Origin: an uncultured Castellaniella sp.
Lineage (GTDB): Bacteria; Pseudomonadota; Gammaproteobacteria; Burkholderiales; Burkholderiaceae_B
Length of the DNA stretch: 64,000 nt
Assembly (NCBI RefSeq): GCF_937988725.1
Contig: NZ_CALKHS010000009.1
Coordinates: 1 to 64,000, forward strand
Reading direction: 5' to 3'
Shown piece after piece: positions 1-8,141 of this stretch. Positions within the stretch are counted from its first letter, which is position 1, and each line of letters starts with the position of its first letter. The notes below the pieces were generated by a model that did no database searches, was not told where the DNA came from, and saw nothing but the letters and a program-made list of their open reading frames with translations. The position numbers and the translations under genes are program-made.

Positions 1-145
1 TGCCCTGCGGCGAAGAGACCGAACTATAGCACAGCTTTTTTACGCCATGCAAGTCGCCCCGGCATTTATCGAAAATATCGCGCCGGCATCGATGGTGATA
101 CAGTCCCAGGCAGGACATCTCTCATACAAGAACGATTATTCCATC

Positions 146-1621
146 ATGCCTGCCAGCGAAGACATTCTGATCAACGTCACCCCTTTTGAAACCCGCGTGG
201 CCGTGACGGCGCAAGGGGTCGTGCAGGAACTCCATATGGAGCGCGCCATACAGCGCGGGCATGTCGGCAATCTCTACCTGGGCCGCGTGGCGCGGGTGCT
301 GCCCGGCATGCAGAGCGCCTTCGTGGACATCGGCCAGGAACGCGCGGCCTTCATCCACGTGGCCGACCTGCGGCAGAACCGCCACGCCCGCAGCGCCGGC
401 GACCATGCGCCCCAGACTCCCATCGAAAAGCTGCTGTTCGAAGGCCAGCCGCTGCTGGTGCAGGTCATCAAGGATCCGATGGGCACCAAGGGCGCGCGCC
501 TGTCCACGCACATCAGCATCGCGGGACGCATGCTGGTCTATCTGCCGCACGAGCCGCACATCGGCGTGTCGCAGCGCATCGACGGCGAAGCCGAGCGCGA
601 AGCCCTGCGCCAGCGCATCATCGCCTTGCGGCCCGCCGACGAGCCGGGCGGCTTCATCGTGCGCACCCAGGCCGAGGACGCCGGCGACGAGGAACTGGCG
701 GACGACATCAGCTACCTGCGCATGCTGTGGGCCAGCATCCAGGAAAGGATCCGCCAGGTGCCCGCCCCTTCGCCCGTCTACGTGGAACTGACGCTGGCCC
801 AGCGCGTGCTGCGCGACATGGCGACTCCGGAAACAGGCAGCATCACCGTGGATTCCCGCACCGTCACTCAGGACCTGATCGCCTGGGCGCAGCGCTACAC
901 GCCCTCGGTCGCCGAACGCATCCATCATTACAGCGGGAACCGGCCGCTGTTCGACACCGCCAACGTGGACGAGGAAATCGCCCGGGCGCTGTCCCGCCGC
1001 GTGGACCTGAAATCCGGCGGCTACCTGATCATCGACCAGACCGAGGCCCTGACGACGGTGGACGTGAACACCGGCGGCTACGTGGGCGGACGCAATTTCG
1101 ACGATACGATCTTCAGGACCAATCTGGAGGCGGCCGTGGCCATCGCCCGGCAGCTGCGCCTGCGCAATCTGGGCGGCATCATCGTGCTGGATTTCATCGA
1201 CATGGACGACGCCGGACACCAGGCCTCGGTCCTGGCGGAACTGCACAAGGCCCTGTCGTCCGACCGCACCCGCGTCACCGTCAGCGGCTTCAGCCAACTG
1301 GGCCTGGTGGAGATGACGCGCAAGCGCACCCGGGATTCCCTGGCGCACCAATTGTGCGAGCCCTGCCCCACCTGCCAGTCCCGGGGATCGGTGCGCACCG
1401 CCCGCACGCTGTGCTATGAAATCCTGCGGGAGATCCTGCGCGAGGCCCGCCAGTTCGACCCCAGGGAGTTCCGCATCGTCGCGTCCCAGGCGGTGATCGA
1501 TCTGTTCCTGGAGGAAGAAAGCCAGCACCTGGCGATGCTGGGCGATTTCGTCGGCAAGCCGATCTCGCTGGCGGTGGAAGCCGGCTACGGGCAGGAACAG
1601 TACGATCTGGTGCTGCTGTAG
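146..1621 (+). CDS. rng: Ribonuclease G
   Basis: Endoribonuclease of the RNase E/G family, acting in the cytoplasm on 16S rRNA 5' end maturation and on mRNA decay. From the chosen ATG the product is 491 residues, the normal RNase G length. The N-terminus aligns with the family (INVTPFETRVAV), followed by the S1-like segment (SAFVDIGQERAAFIHVADL), the catalytic DNase I-like region with VDVNTGGYVG and LDFIDMD, and the zinc-link motif CPTC near residue 420. An in-frame ATG 99 bases upstream would add 33 residues that do not look like the family, so it was not used. No clear Shine-Dalgarno is visible before either start. The gene normally found upstream (maf) is outside the window. Confidence 0.95.
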   Translation: MPASEDILINVTPFETRVAVTAQGVVQELHMERAIQRGHVGNLYLGRVARVLPGMQSAFVDIGQERAAFIHVADLRQNRHARSAGDHAPQTPIEKLLFEGQPLLVQVIKDPMGTKGARLSTHISIAGRMLVYLPHEPHIGVSQRIDGEAEREALRQRIIALRPADEPGGFIVRTQAEDAGDEELADDISYLRMLWASIQERIRQVPAPSPVYVELTLAQRVLRDMATPETGSITVDSRTVTQDLIAWAQRYTPSVAERIHHYSGNRPLFDTANVDEEIARALSRRVDLKSGGYLIIDQTEALTTVDVNTGGYVGGRNFDDTIFRTNLEAAVAIARQLRLRNLGGIIVLDFIDMDDAGHQASVLAELHKALSSDRTRVTVSGFSQLGLVEMTRKRTRDSLAHQLCEPCPTCQSRGSVRTARTLCYEILREILREARQFDPREFRIVASQAVIDLFLEEESQHLAMLGDFVGKPISLAVEAGYGQEQYDLVLL

Positions 1622-1683
1622 GCTCCGAGGCGCCATGCCCCGATTCAAAGACCGACCGGACTGCTGATTCAGTTTCTGGTTTT

Positions 1684-1708
1684 TGTATCCAGTTGACTGG
1701 TTTACAAT
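1684..1708 (+). promoter_or_regulatory. Candidate promoter and autoregulatory operator of the GntR gene
   Basis: TACAAT at 1703-1708 is a plausible -10 box 37 bases before the GTG start. The 8-mer TGTATCCA at 1684-1691 lies in the spacer region. It is the exact reverse complement of TGGATACA found just downstream of the dctQ promoter at 2706-2713, and it is one mismatch from the perfect palindrome TGTATACA, the kind of core that FCD-type GntR regulators recognise. A second small inverted repeat, CCAGT-TG-ACTGG, overlaps it. The operator role is inferred from position and repetition. Confidence 0.5.
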
Positions 1709-1744
1709 ATCTTTTTCTCGATCGCATCAGAAAGGATTCCTGGC

Positions 1745-2428
1745 GTGGAACAGGCACTCAGTCAACGCAAACCCCTTAAGCGCCAGAATCTGGCTTCCAT
1801 GCTGGTCGACGACCTGCGCAAGCGCCTGCTCTGCGGCGAATTCAGCGGTGGCACCCTGCTGCGCCAGGAACAGCTCGCCCAGGAATACGGGGTGTCGCGG
1901 ATGCCGGTGCGCGAAGCCTTGCGGCAGCTGGATTCGGAAGGCCTGGTCATCATGCAGACCAACCGCGGCGCCACGGTATCGGAACTCTCGCTGGCCGAGA
2001 TCGACGAAATCTTCGACCTGCGGGAGGTCCTGGAACTGGATCTGCTTGAACGCGCCATCCCGAACATGACCCCGGAGTCGCTCGACAAGTCCCGACGGAT
2101 ACTCGACGAACTGGACGAGGCCTACACCACCCACGACATCGCCCGATGGGGCGCGCTCAACGGCAAGTTCCACATGAGCATGTACGAGCCCGCCGGGCGG
2201 TCGATCTCGCTGTCGTTGGTCAACCGCATCAGCCTGCAGGTCGACCGCTACCTGCGCCTGCAGATCTCGATGACCGAAGCCATGACCGACGGCGCCGTCG
2301 AGCACAAGGCCATGCTGGATCTGTGCGCCCAGGGCAAGACCGCCGAAGCGCTGGAATTGCTCGCCACCCATATCCGGCGCACCAAGGCCCAGCTGATCGG
2401 CATTCTCTCCGCCCGCCACGGCGGCTGA
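1745..2428 (+). CDS. GntR-family transcriptional regulator, FCD (FadR) subfamily
   Basis: DNA-binding repressor or activator, 227 residues, probably ligand-responsive and controlling the adjacent transporter and enzyme genes. A winged helix-turn-helix spans about residues 20-80 (LRQEQLAQEYGVSRMPVREAL is the recognition region) and an all-helical FCD ligand domain fills about 88-215. The start is GTG, preceded by AAGGA with 9-base spacing. It lies upstream of, and in the same orientation as, the TRAP/lyase/dehydrogenase genes, with a 306-base gap that contains a separate promoter. The effector is unknown, presumably the transported substrate or an intermediate. Confidence 0.9.
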   Translation: MEQALSQRKPLKRQNLASMLVDDLRKRLLCGEFSGGTLLRQEQLAQEYGVSRMPVREALRQLDSEGLVIMQTNRGATVSELSLAEIDEIFDLREVLELDLLERAIPNMTPESLDKSRRILDELDEAYTTHDIARWGALNGKFHMSMYEPAGRSISLSLVNRISLQVDRYLRLQISMTEAMTDGAVEHKAMLDLCAQGKTAEALELLATHIRRTKAQLIGILSARHGG

Positions 2429-2663
2429 TCCCTCCCCTCGACCACCGCGCGTCCGGGGCGAAACCGCCCCGCGCGCACGTCTTCCCCGCTGCACGCTTTG
2501 TTCGCGGATCCCGGCGTCGGAACCGGCCCCGCCCGCATGTCTCCCCCCCCTCTTCTCCCAGGGGAGCCGCGCCTCCGGCCGTCCTCTCGCCGTTCCCGCC
2601 AGCGGGCGCGGATCCCGTCAAATCTCCATCTCGGAACCAGGGTTTCTCCTGATCGAAATCGCG
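2429..2663 (+). other. Intergenic stretch between gntR and the dctQ promoter
   Basis: No convincing gene is seen here. The only structure I note is a short hairpin, GGGGCG-aaac-CGCCCC at 2455-2470, without a following T run, which might end the gntR message weakly. The rest is GC-rich with no recognisable motif up to the TTGACA at 2664. Confidence 0.4.
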
Positions 2664-2713
2664 TTGACACCCCCGACGCGAGGCCTTTATCATGGCCTTT
2701 CATTTTGGATACA
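2664..2713 (+). promoter_or_regulatory. Strong sigma-70 promoter with operator upstream of dctQ
   Basis: TTGACA at 2664-2669 and TATCAT at 2688-2693 are separated by 18 bases and match the consensus 6/6 and 5/6. The expected transcription start is near 2700. The 8-mer TGGATACA at 2706-2713 lies just downstream of that start, where a bound repressor would block clearance, and it repeats in inverted orientation in the gntR promoter. A half-copy (GGATAC) follows at once. The dctQ ATG is at 2735. Confidence 0.65.
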
Positions 2714-2734
2714 GGATACTTTCGGCAGGATCCT

Positions 2735-3241
2735 ATGAGCAAATTTCTGGTGTCGCTGATCGACCGACTCAACTTCATCGTCCGCATCCTGATCGGCCTG
2801 GGGCTGCTGTGCATGGTCGTGCTGATCTCGCTGCAGGTGGCGGTGCGGTTCATCCTGCCCAAGCTGGGCATGCCCGCGGGCCTGCCCTGGACGGAAGAGG
2901 CCGCGCGCTACCTGATGGTCTGGGTGATCTTCCTGGGCGGCGCCATCGCCGCGCGCCACGGGCTGCTGATCGCGGTCACCGCGCTCATCGAAGCCCTGCC
3001 GTCGGCGCCCTCGCGCCTGCTGCGGCGCGCGGCCCTGGCCCTGCTGGCCGGGATCTTCGTCGCCATGGCCTGGTACGGCTGGCAATGGACGCAGTTCGGA
3101 GCCGACGAAATCTCTCCCGCCCTGACGCTGTCCAAATTCTGGCTCTATCTGGCCATGCCCGTCGGCTGCACGCTGGCCGCGGTGAACACCCTGGTCCTGA
3201 TGCTCCGGAACGGCGAAGCGCACGAAGCGCTGGCCGCCTGA
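2735..3241 (+). CDS. dctQ: TRAP transporter small permease (DctQ family)
   Basis: Small membrane subunit of a tripartite ATP-independent periplasmic transporter, 168 residues, with four hydrophobic segments; it pairs with the large DctM subunit in the inner membrane. The conserved DctQ patches are visible: the first helix with VLISLQVAVRF, then WTEEAARYLMVWVIFLGGAIAARHG. The ATG was chosen because it follows AGGA at short spacing and gives the normal length; an upstream in-frame extension of 79 codons lacks membrane character and crosses the promoter. It is the first gene of the transporter operon, 54 bases before dctM. Confidence 0.93.
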   Translation: MSKFLVSLIDRLNFIVRILIGLGLLCMVVLISLQVAVRFILPKLGMPAGLPWTEEAARYLMVWVIFLGGAIAARHGLLIAVTALIEALPSAPSRLLRRAALALLAGIFVAMAWYGWQWTQFGADEISPALTLSKFWLYLAMPVGCTLAAVNTLVLMLRNGEAHEALAA

Positions 3242-3295
3242 GGCGCGCCCCCGCCCCTGACTCCCGAAAACATAACAAAACAGAGACAAACCACC

Positions 3296-4564
3296 ATGCT
3301 CCTCATGTTCGGCACCCTGCTGTTTTGCCTCGCGATCGGCGTCCCCGTGTTCGCCTGCCTGGGCATCGCCGCCGGCCTGGCCATGCTGCAGTTCGGCCTG
3401 GACCTGCTCAGCGCTCCCCAGACCATCTTCGAGTCGCTCGACTCCTTCACCCTGATGGCCATCCCGTTCTACATCCTGGCTGGCAACCTGATGCAGACGG
3501 GCGGCATCTCGCGGCGCCTGATCCACCTGGCCAATTCGATCGTGGGCTGGCTGCGCGGCGGCCTGGGCGCCTCCTCGATCCTGACCTGCATGTTCTTCGC
3601 CACCATGTCGGGCTCGTCCTCGGCCACCACGGCCGCGATCGGATCGAGCATGATCCCCGCCATGGAAAAGAAGGGCTACCCCAAGAACTTCGCCGCGGCC
3701 TGCGTCGCCGTGGGCGGCGAACTGGGCGCCATCATCCCGCCCTCGCTGACCATGATCGTCTACGGCCTGGTGGCCAACGTGTCGATCGGCAGCATGTTCA
3801 TCGCCGGAATCCTGCCCGGCCTGCTGGTGGGCTTCTCGCTGATGCTGACGATCGTGCTGGTGGCGACGGCGCGCGGCTTCGACAACGTCACCCGGGTCAG
3901 CCCCCGCGCCTGGCTGTGCAATATCTATATCGCGCTCAAGGAATCGATCCTCGCGCTGATGATGCCGGTCATCATCCTGGGCGGCATCTATTCGGGCATC
4001 TTCACCGCCACCGAGGCCTCGGTCGTCGCCGTCCTCTACGGCCTGCTGGTGGGCGGCCTGATCTACCGCGAACTGACCCTGCGCGACCTGATCCGGACCT
4101 TCATCGATTCCGCCGTCATGACGGGCGTGATCATGCTGATCGTGGGCTGCGCCGCCCTGTTCGCCTACATGCTGACCATGAACCAGGTGCCGCAGACCTT
4201 CGGGCGCTTCATCGTCGAGATCGCGGGCGGCCCCATCGGCTTCCTGCTGCTGGCCAACCTGCTGCTGTTCGTGGCCGGCATGTTCATGGAAGCCTTCGCC
4301 CTCATCATCATCCTGGTGCCCATCCTGGCGCCGATCGCCGTCCAGTTCGGCATCGACCCGATCCACTTCGGCATGATCATGATCGTCAACATCTGCATCG
4401 GGATGGTGACCCCGCCCGTCGGCGTGAATCTATTCATCGCCTGCCAGATCGCCGACCTGCCGATCGAGAAACTGCTTCGTCCCCTGGGCATCTTCCTGGC
4501 CGTGCTGATCCTCGACGTGCTGCTGATCAGCTACATCCCCTGGCTGTCCATGGCCTTCCTCTAG
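3296..4564 (+). CDS. dctM: TRAP transporter large permease (DctM family)
   Basis: Large inner-membrane subunit of the TRAP transporter, 422 residues and about 12 transmembrane segments, using the sodium or proton gradient to move an organic acid released by the binding protein. Family features include MSGSSSATTAAIGSSMIPAM, GAIIPPSLTMIVYG in the middle and VTPPVGVNLF near the C-terminus. The length is typical. It follows dctQ and precedes the binding protein gene, all on one transcript judging by gaps of 54 and 43 bases. The family indicates a carboxylate substrate but does not name it. Confidence 0.95.
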   Translation: MLLMFGTLLFCLAIGVPVFACLGIAAGLAMLQFGLDLLSAPQTIFESLDSFTLMAIPFYILAGNLMQTGGISRRLIHLANSIVGWLRGGLGASSILTCMFFATMSGSSSATTAAIGSSMIPAMEKKGYPKNFAAACVAVGGELGAIIPPSLTMIVYGLVANVSIGSMFIAGILPGLLVGFSLMLTIVLVATARGFDNVTRVSPRAWLCNIYIALKESILALMMPVIILGGIYSGIFTATEASVVAVLYGLLVGGLIYRELTLRDLIRTFIDSAVMTGVIMLIVGCAALFAYMLTMNQVPQTFGRFIVEIAGGPIGFLLLANLLLFVAGMFMEAFALIIILVPILAPIAVQFGIDPIHFGMIMIVNICIGMVTPPVGVNLFIACQIADLPIEKLLRPLGIFLAVLILDVLLISYIPWLSMAFL

Positions 4565-4607
4565 CCGCCCCACCCCCACCCCCACCCCACCATCACGGAG
4601 ACACACC

Positions 4608-5585
4608 ATGAAAAAAATCCTTCTTTCGACATGCCTTGCCGCCGTCCTGCCCCTGGGCGCCGCCCAGGCCGCCGACGTCGTGGAGCTGAACCTGGGCCAC
4701 GTGCTGGCGACCGACAGCCACTATCACGTCGTGGCCGAGAAGCTCGCGGAGGTCGCCGCGGCGAAATCCAAGGGCACGCTGAAGATCAACGTCTTTCCCA
4801 GCGGCCAACTGGGCGGCGAAGTCAAGCTGATCCAGTCGGCGCGCACCGGCGCGGTGCCCCTGGTCGTGACCGGCGAGCCGCCCGTCGAGAACACCGTCAA
4901 GGAATTCGGAGTCTTCTCGCTGCCGTACCTGTTCCCCGACCTGCAGAAGGCCAACCACGCCATGCAGAGCCCCTTCGGCAAGCGCATGCTGGGCTACCTC
5001 GACAAGCACGGCCTGGTCGGCCTGGGCTGGATCTCGTCGCTGGAGCGCAATATCTACGGCGTGCGCAAAGTCGAGCACCCCGACGACATGAAGGCCATGA
5101 AGATCCGGGTGATCCAGTCGCCGGGCTACGTGAAGGCCTATGAGGCGCTGGGCGCGCAACCCACGCCCATGGCCTATTCCGAGGTCTACCTGGCCTTGCA
5201 GACCGGCGTGATCGACGCCGGGGAAGCCTCGCCGGACACCATGATCCAGGACAAGTTCGCCGAAGTCAGCAAGTACTACAACATGGTCAAGATCCACTAC
5301 ATGCCCGCCATCCTGCTGATGAGCAAGGCGCGCATGGACAAGCTCTCGCCGGAACACCAGAAGATCCTGCGCGAAGCCGCCGACGAAGCGGTCAAGTACG
5401 GCATCCAGTACTACACCGACGGCTACGCCAAGAGCCTGGAGCAGATCAAGGCCATGGGCGTCAAGATCGTTACGCCGGACATCGCCGAATTCCGCGAGAA
5501 GACCGCCACCCTGTATCCGTCCCTGCTGGCCGACATTCCCGACGGCGAAGCCAACGTGAAGGCAGCCCGCGCCGCCATCGAATAA
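4608..5585 (+). CDS. dctP: TRAP transporter periplasmic substrate-binding protein (DctP family)
   Basis: Extracytoplasmic solute receptor, 325 residues. It begins with a Sec signal peptide (MKKILLSTCLAAVLPLGAAQA, probable cleavage after residue 21). The conserved DctP middle contains KIRVIQSPGYVKAYEALGAQP, with the arginine that binds the ligand carboxylate, and MAYSEVYLALQTGVIDAGE. This fixes the substrate class as a carboxylic acid such as a sugar acid, keto acid or amino acid derivative. CGGAG precedes the ATG. A repetitive GC-rich element lies between this gene and the next. Confidence 0.94.
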   Translation: MKKILLSTCLAAVLPLGAAQAADVVELNLGHVLATDSHYHVVAEKLAEVAAAKSKGTLKINVFPSGQLGGEVKLIQSARTGAVPLVVTGEPPVENTVKEFGVFSLPYLFPDLQKANHAMQSPFGKRMLGYLDKHGLVGLGWISSLERNIYGVRKVEHPDDMKAMKIRVIQSPGYVKAYEALGAQPTPMAYSEVYLALQTGVIDAGEASPDTMIQDKFAEVSKYYNMVKIHYMPAILLMSKARMDKLSPEHQKILREAADEAVKYGIQYYTDGYAKSLEQIKAMGVKIVTPDIAEFREKTATLYPSLLADIPDGEANVKAARAAIE

Positions 5586-5599
5586 CCCTTTTTCGCCAC

Positions 5600-5676
5600 C
5601 GGGCCGCCCCAAGGCGAAAACGCCCCCCTCGGGGGGCAGCAAGCGGCCGCAGGCCGCGCCGCGTGGGGGCCCTTTT
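5600..5676. repeat. GC-rich palindromic intergenic element (REP-like)
   Basis: The 150-base gap between dctP and the lyase gene holds adjacent inverted repeats: a C6/G6 hairpin (GCCCCCCTCGGGGGGC, 5622-5637) and GCGGCCGCAGGCCGC at 5643-5657, followed by GTGGGGGCCC. From memory, elements with the core GGGGGGCAGCAAGCG recur between genes in Alcaligenaceae genomes. Only one copy is present in this window, so its repeat status cannot be shown here. It could trim or stabilise mRNA between the transporter and enzyme parts of the operon. Confidence 0.55.
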
Positions 5677-5735
5677 CCAACCTCTTTCACAACCCCAACT
5701 GACGGCCCGGGCGCTCCCCGGGCCAGGAGATCGTC

Positions 5736-6608
5736 ATGTCCCAAGAATTGAAAGGCATCTGCGCCGCCGCCTGCACCCCCATGAGCGATGATGGCTCGTC
5801 GGTGGATTACGACCGCCTCAAGACCCATCTGGACACTCTGGTCGAGGCCGGCGTCCACATCATCGCCGTGTGCGGCGGCACGGGTGAATTTCCGTTCCTG
5901 TCCACCGAGGAAAAGCGCAAGATCGCCGAAGTCGCCGCGCGCCATATCGGCGGGCGCGCAAAGCTCATCGTCCAGTCCTCGGCCATCCGCACCGAGGACG
6001 CCATCGAGGCCTCGCGCCATGCCGAGGATCTGGGCGCCGACGCCCTGCTGGTGCTGCCGCCCTACTTCGAGGGCCCCACCCCCGACGGCGTCTACAGCCA
6101 CTACGAGAAAATCGCCCGGGCGGTCAAGACGCCGATCATGGCCTACAACATCCCCGTGCATTCGGGCTTCGACATCACGCCGGACTTCTTCAAGCGGCTG
6201 CAGCAGATCGACAACGTCCAGTACATCAAGGACACCAGCGGCAATTTCGTGCGCCTGCAGGAACTGATCGCCGCCGGCCTGCCCGTCTTCAACGGCGCCG
6301 ACCCCTTCGCCTTTCATGCGCTGGTGGCCGGCGCCCGGGGCTGCTTCTGGGGCGCCGTCAACGCCATGCCGCGCCAGGCCGTCGAGCTGTACGACCTGGT
6401 CCAGGCCGGCCAGGCCAGCAAGGCCGCCGAACTCTGGAAGCGCATGCTGCCCGCCAACCTGTTCTTCTGGAACCACCCGTACAACCCGGCGGTGAAGGCG
6501 GCCACGAACATCCTGGTGAACAAGGTGGGCGCCTGCCGGCAACCCGTCCAGCCTCTGTCCGACGCGGATCTGAGCGAACTGGACGCCGCCCTGCAACCCC
6601 TGCGCTGA
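5736..6608 (+). CDS. Dihydrodipicolinate synthase/N-acetylneuraminate lyase family protein
   Basis: Class I aldolase-fold lyase or dehydratase, 290 residues. The Schiff-base lysine is Lys165 in YIKDTSGN and the catalytic tyrosine is Tyr137 in AYNIP. The substrate-carboxylate loop reads GGTGEF (residues 47-52) in place of the GTTGES of true DapA; as I recall, GGTGEF is the form seen in 5-dehydro-4-deoxyglucarate dehydratase. That enzyme yields 2-oxoglutarate semialdehyde, which would fit the aldehyde dehydrogenase encoded next. Hydroxyproline-type deaminases of the same fold are an alternative. CAGGAGA precedes the ATG. A role in lysine synthesis is unlikely given the neighbours. Confidence 0.85.
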   Translation: MSQELKGICAAACTPMSDDGSSVDYDRLKTHLDTLVEAGVHIIAVCGGTGEFPFLSTEEKRKIAEVAARHIGGRAKLIVQSSAIRTEDAIEASRHAEDLGADALLVLPPYFEGPTPDGVYSHYEKIARAVKTPIMAYNIPVHSGFDITPDFFKRLQQIDNVQYIKDTSGNFVRLQELIAAGLPVFNGADPFAFHALVAGARGCFWGAVNAMPRQAVELYDLVQAGQASKAAELWKRMLPANLFFWNHPYNPAVKAATNILVNKVGACRQPVQPLSDADLSELDAALQPLR

Positions 6609-6636
6609 CCCGGCGCGCATCGAATCAGGAGACCTC

Positions 6637-8118
6637 ATGTCCGCCATTGAACGAGTCTACGACCAGGCCCGGGCCGGCGCGCTGTACGCCGGCCCGGTGA
6701 TCCCGGGATTCCAGGCCTCGACCGCCCGCATGCCCGTCGTCAGTCCCATCGACAACACCACGATCGGCGCCCTCGTCGCGGGCACCTCGGCCGACGTGGA
6801 CGCGGCCGTCGCCGCCGCCCGCGCCAGCTTCGAATCGGGCGAATGGTCGGGCATGGCACCCGCCGAACGCAAGCGGGTGCTGCTCGACTGGGTGGCGCTG
6901 ATCCGCGAGCATTCGGAGGAAATCGCCGCGCTGGACTGCGTGGACGCGGGCAAGCCCATCACGGAATGCCTGCACACCGACATGCCGGCGACGCTGGACA
7001 CCTTCGCCTGGTACGCGGAGGCCGTCGACAAATGCTTCGGCCGCATCTCGCCCACCGGCGGCGACGCCCTGGGCCTGATCGTCAAGGAGCCCATCGGCGT
7101 GGTCGGCGCGGTGCTGCCCTGGAACTTCCCGGCCCTGATGTTCGCCTGGAAGGTCGCGCCCGCGCTGGCGGCCGGCAACTCGGTGATCGTCAAGCCAGCC
7201 GAGCTGACCTCGCTCAGCGCCTATCGCCTGACCCAGCTCGCCCACCAGGCCGGCGTGCCCGCCGGCGCCCTGACCCTGGTCACCGGCACGGGCGAGGACA
7301 CCGGCGAGCCCCTGGGCCGCCATCCCGACGTGGACATGGTGTCCTTCACCGGATCCACCGAAGTCGGCCGCCTGTTCCTGAAGTACTCCGCCGAAAGCAA
7401 CCTCAAGGAGATCGTGCTGGAATGCGGCGGCAAGAGTCCGCAAGTCGTGTTCGAGGACGCCGACCTGGATGCGGCGGTCGGCCAGATGCTCTCGGCCGCC
7501 TACTGGAACATGAGCGAGAACTGCAGCTGCGGCTCGCGCCTGATCGTGCAGGCGAGCATCAAGGACGCCGTCATCGAACGCCTGAAGCACGGCCTGGCCG
7601 ACTGGAAGGTCGGCCTGCCCACCGACCCGGCCACGCGCATCGGCCCCATGGTCGAGGAGCCCCACTTCCACAAAGTGCGGGCCTTCCTCGAAGAAGCGCC
7701 GGCCGCGGGCGCGCGCCTCGCGCACGGCGGACGCATCCACGCCGAGCTGGGCAGCGGCTGGTACGTCGAGCCGACGATCTTCGACGGCGTGACGCCGGCG
7801 ATGCGCCTGTTCCAGGAGGAAGTCTTCGGCCCGGTTCTCGCGGTCACGTCCTTCGAGACCGAGGACGAGGCCGTGGCGCTGGCCAACGATACCCAGTACG
7901 GCCTCGCCGCCTCGCTCTACACCCGGGACGTCGGCCGGGCGCAGCGCGTGTCGCGGCGCATCAAGGCCGGCACGGTATCGATCAACGGCTTCTCCGAAGG
8001 CGACATCACGGCGCCCTTCGGCGGCTACAAGCTCTCGGGCTTCGGCGGCCGCGACAAGGGCATGGAGGCGTTCGACCAGTACACCCAGACCAAGGTCATC
8101 TGGTACATGAACGCCTGA
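6637..8118 (+). CDS. NAD(P)-dependent aldehyde dehydrogenase
   Basis: Cytoplasmic aldehyde dehydrogenase, 493 residues, oxidising an aldehyde to a carboxylate. Visible are PWNFP with Asn163, the cofactor loop FTGSTEVGR, the general base Glu262 in LECGGKSPQ and the nucleophile Cys296. The nucleophile segment is SENCSCGSR, whereas most relatives have GQxC-x-AG-[ST]R; Ser and Glu replace Gly-Gln and an extra Cys follows two residues later. The overall sequence resembles gamma-glutamyl-gamma-aminobutyraldehyde dehydrogenases (PuuC/AldA type). The 28-base gap after the lyase gene and the TCAGGAG site indicate one operon, so its substrate is probably the lyase product. Confidence 0.92.
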   Translation: MSAIERVYDQARAGALYAGPVIPGFQASTARMPVVSPIDNTTIGALVAGTSADVDAAVAAARASFESGEWSGMAPAERKRVLLDWVALIREHSEEIAALDCVDAGKPITECLHTDMPATLDTFAWYAEAVDKCFGRISPTGGDALGLIVKEPIGVVGAVLPWNFPALMFAWKVAPALAAGNSVIVKPAELTSLSAYRLTQLAHQAGVPAGALTLVTGTGEDTGEPLGRHPDVDMVSFTGSTEVGRLFLKYSAESNLKEIVLECGGKSPQVVFEDADLDAAVGQMLSAAYWNMSENCSCGSRLIVQASIKDAVIERLKHGLADWKVGLPTDPATRIGPMVEEPHFHKVRAFLEEAPAAGARLAHGGRIHAELGSGWYVEPTIFDGVTPAMRLFQEEVFGPVLAVTSFETEDEAVALANDTQYGLAASLYTRDVGRAQRVSRRIKAGTVSINGFSEGDITAPFGGYKLSGFGGRDKGMEAFDQYTQTKVIWYMNA

Positions 8119-8141
8119 GCGCGCAACGGAACGAGGGAACG

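Noticed and set aside
122..1648. 508-codon antisense frame over rng
   Set aside because: A composition artefact of high third-position GC; rng itself is unmistakable.
2690..4366. Long minus-strand open frame across the TRAP genes
   Set aside because: Its translation is a Gln/His/Gly/Asp-rich shadow of the membrane protein genes, with no recognisable domain.
5622..5637. Hairpin after dctP as a simple Rho-independent terminator
   Set aside because: No T run follows the C6/G6 stem; the element looks like a repeat, and the operon continues.
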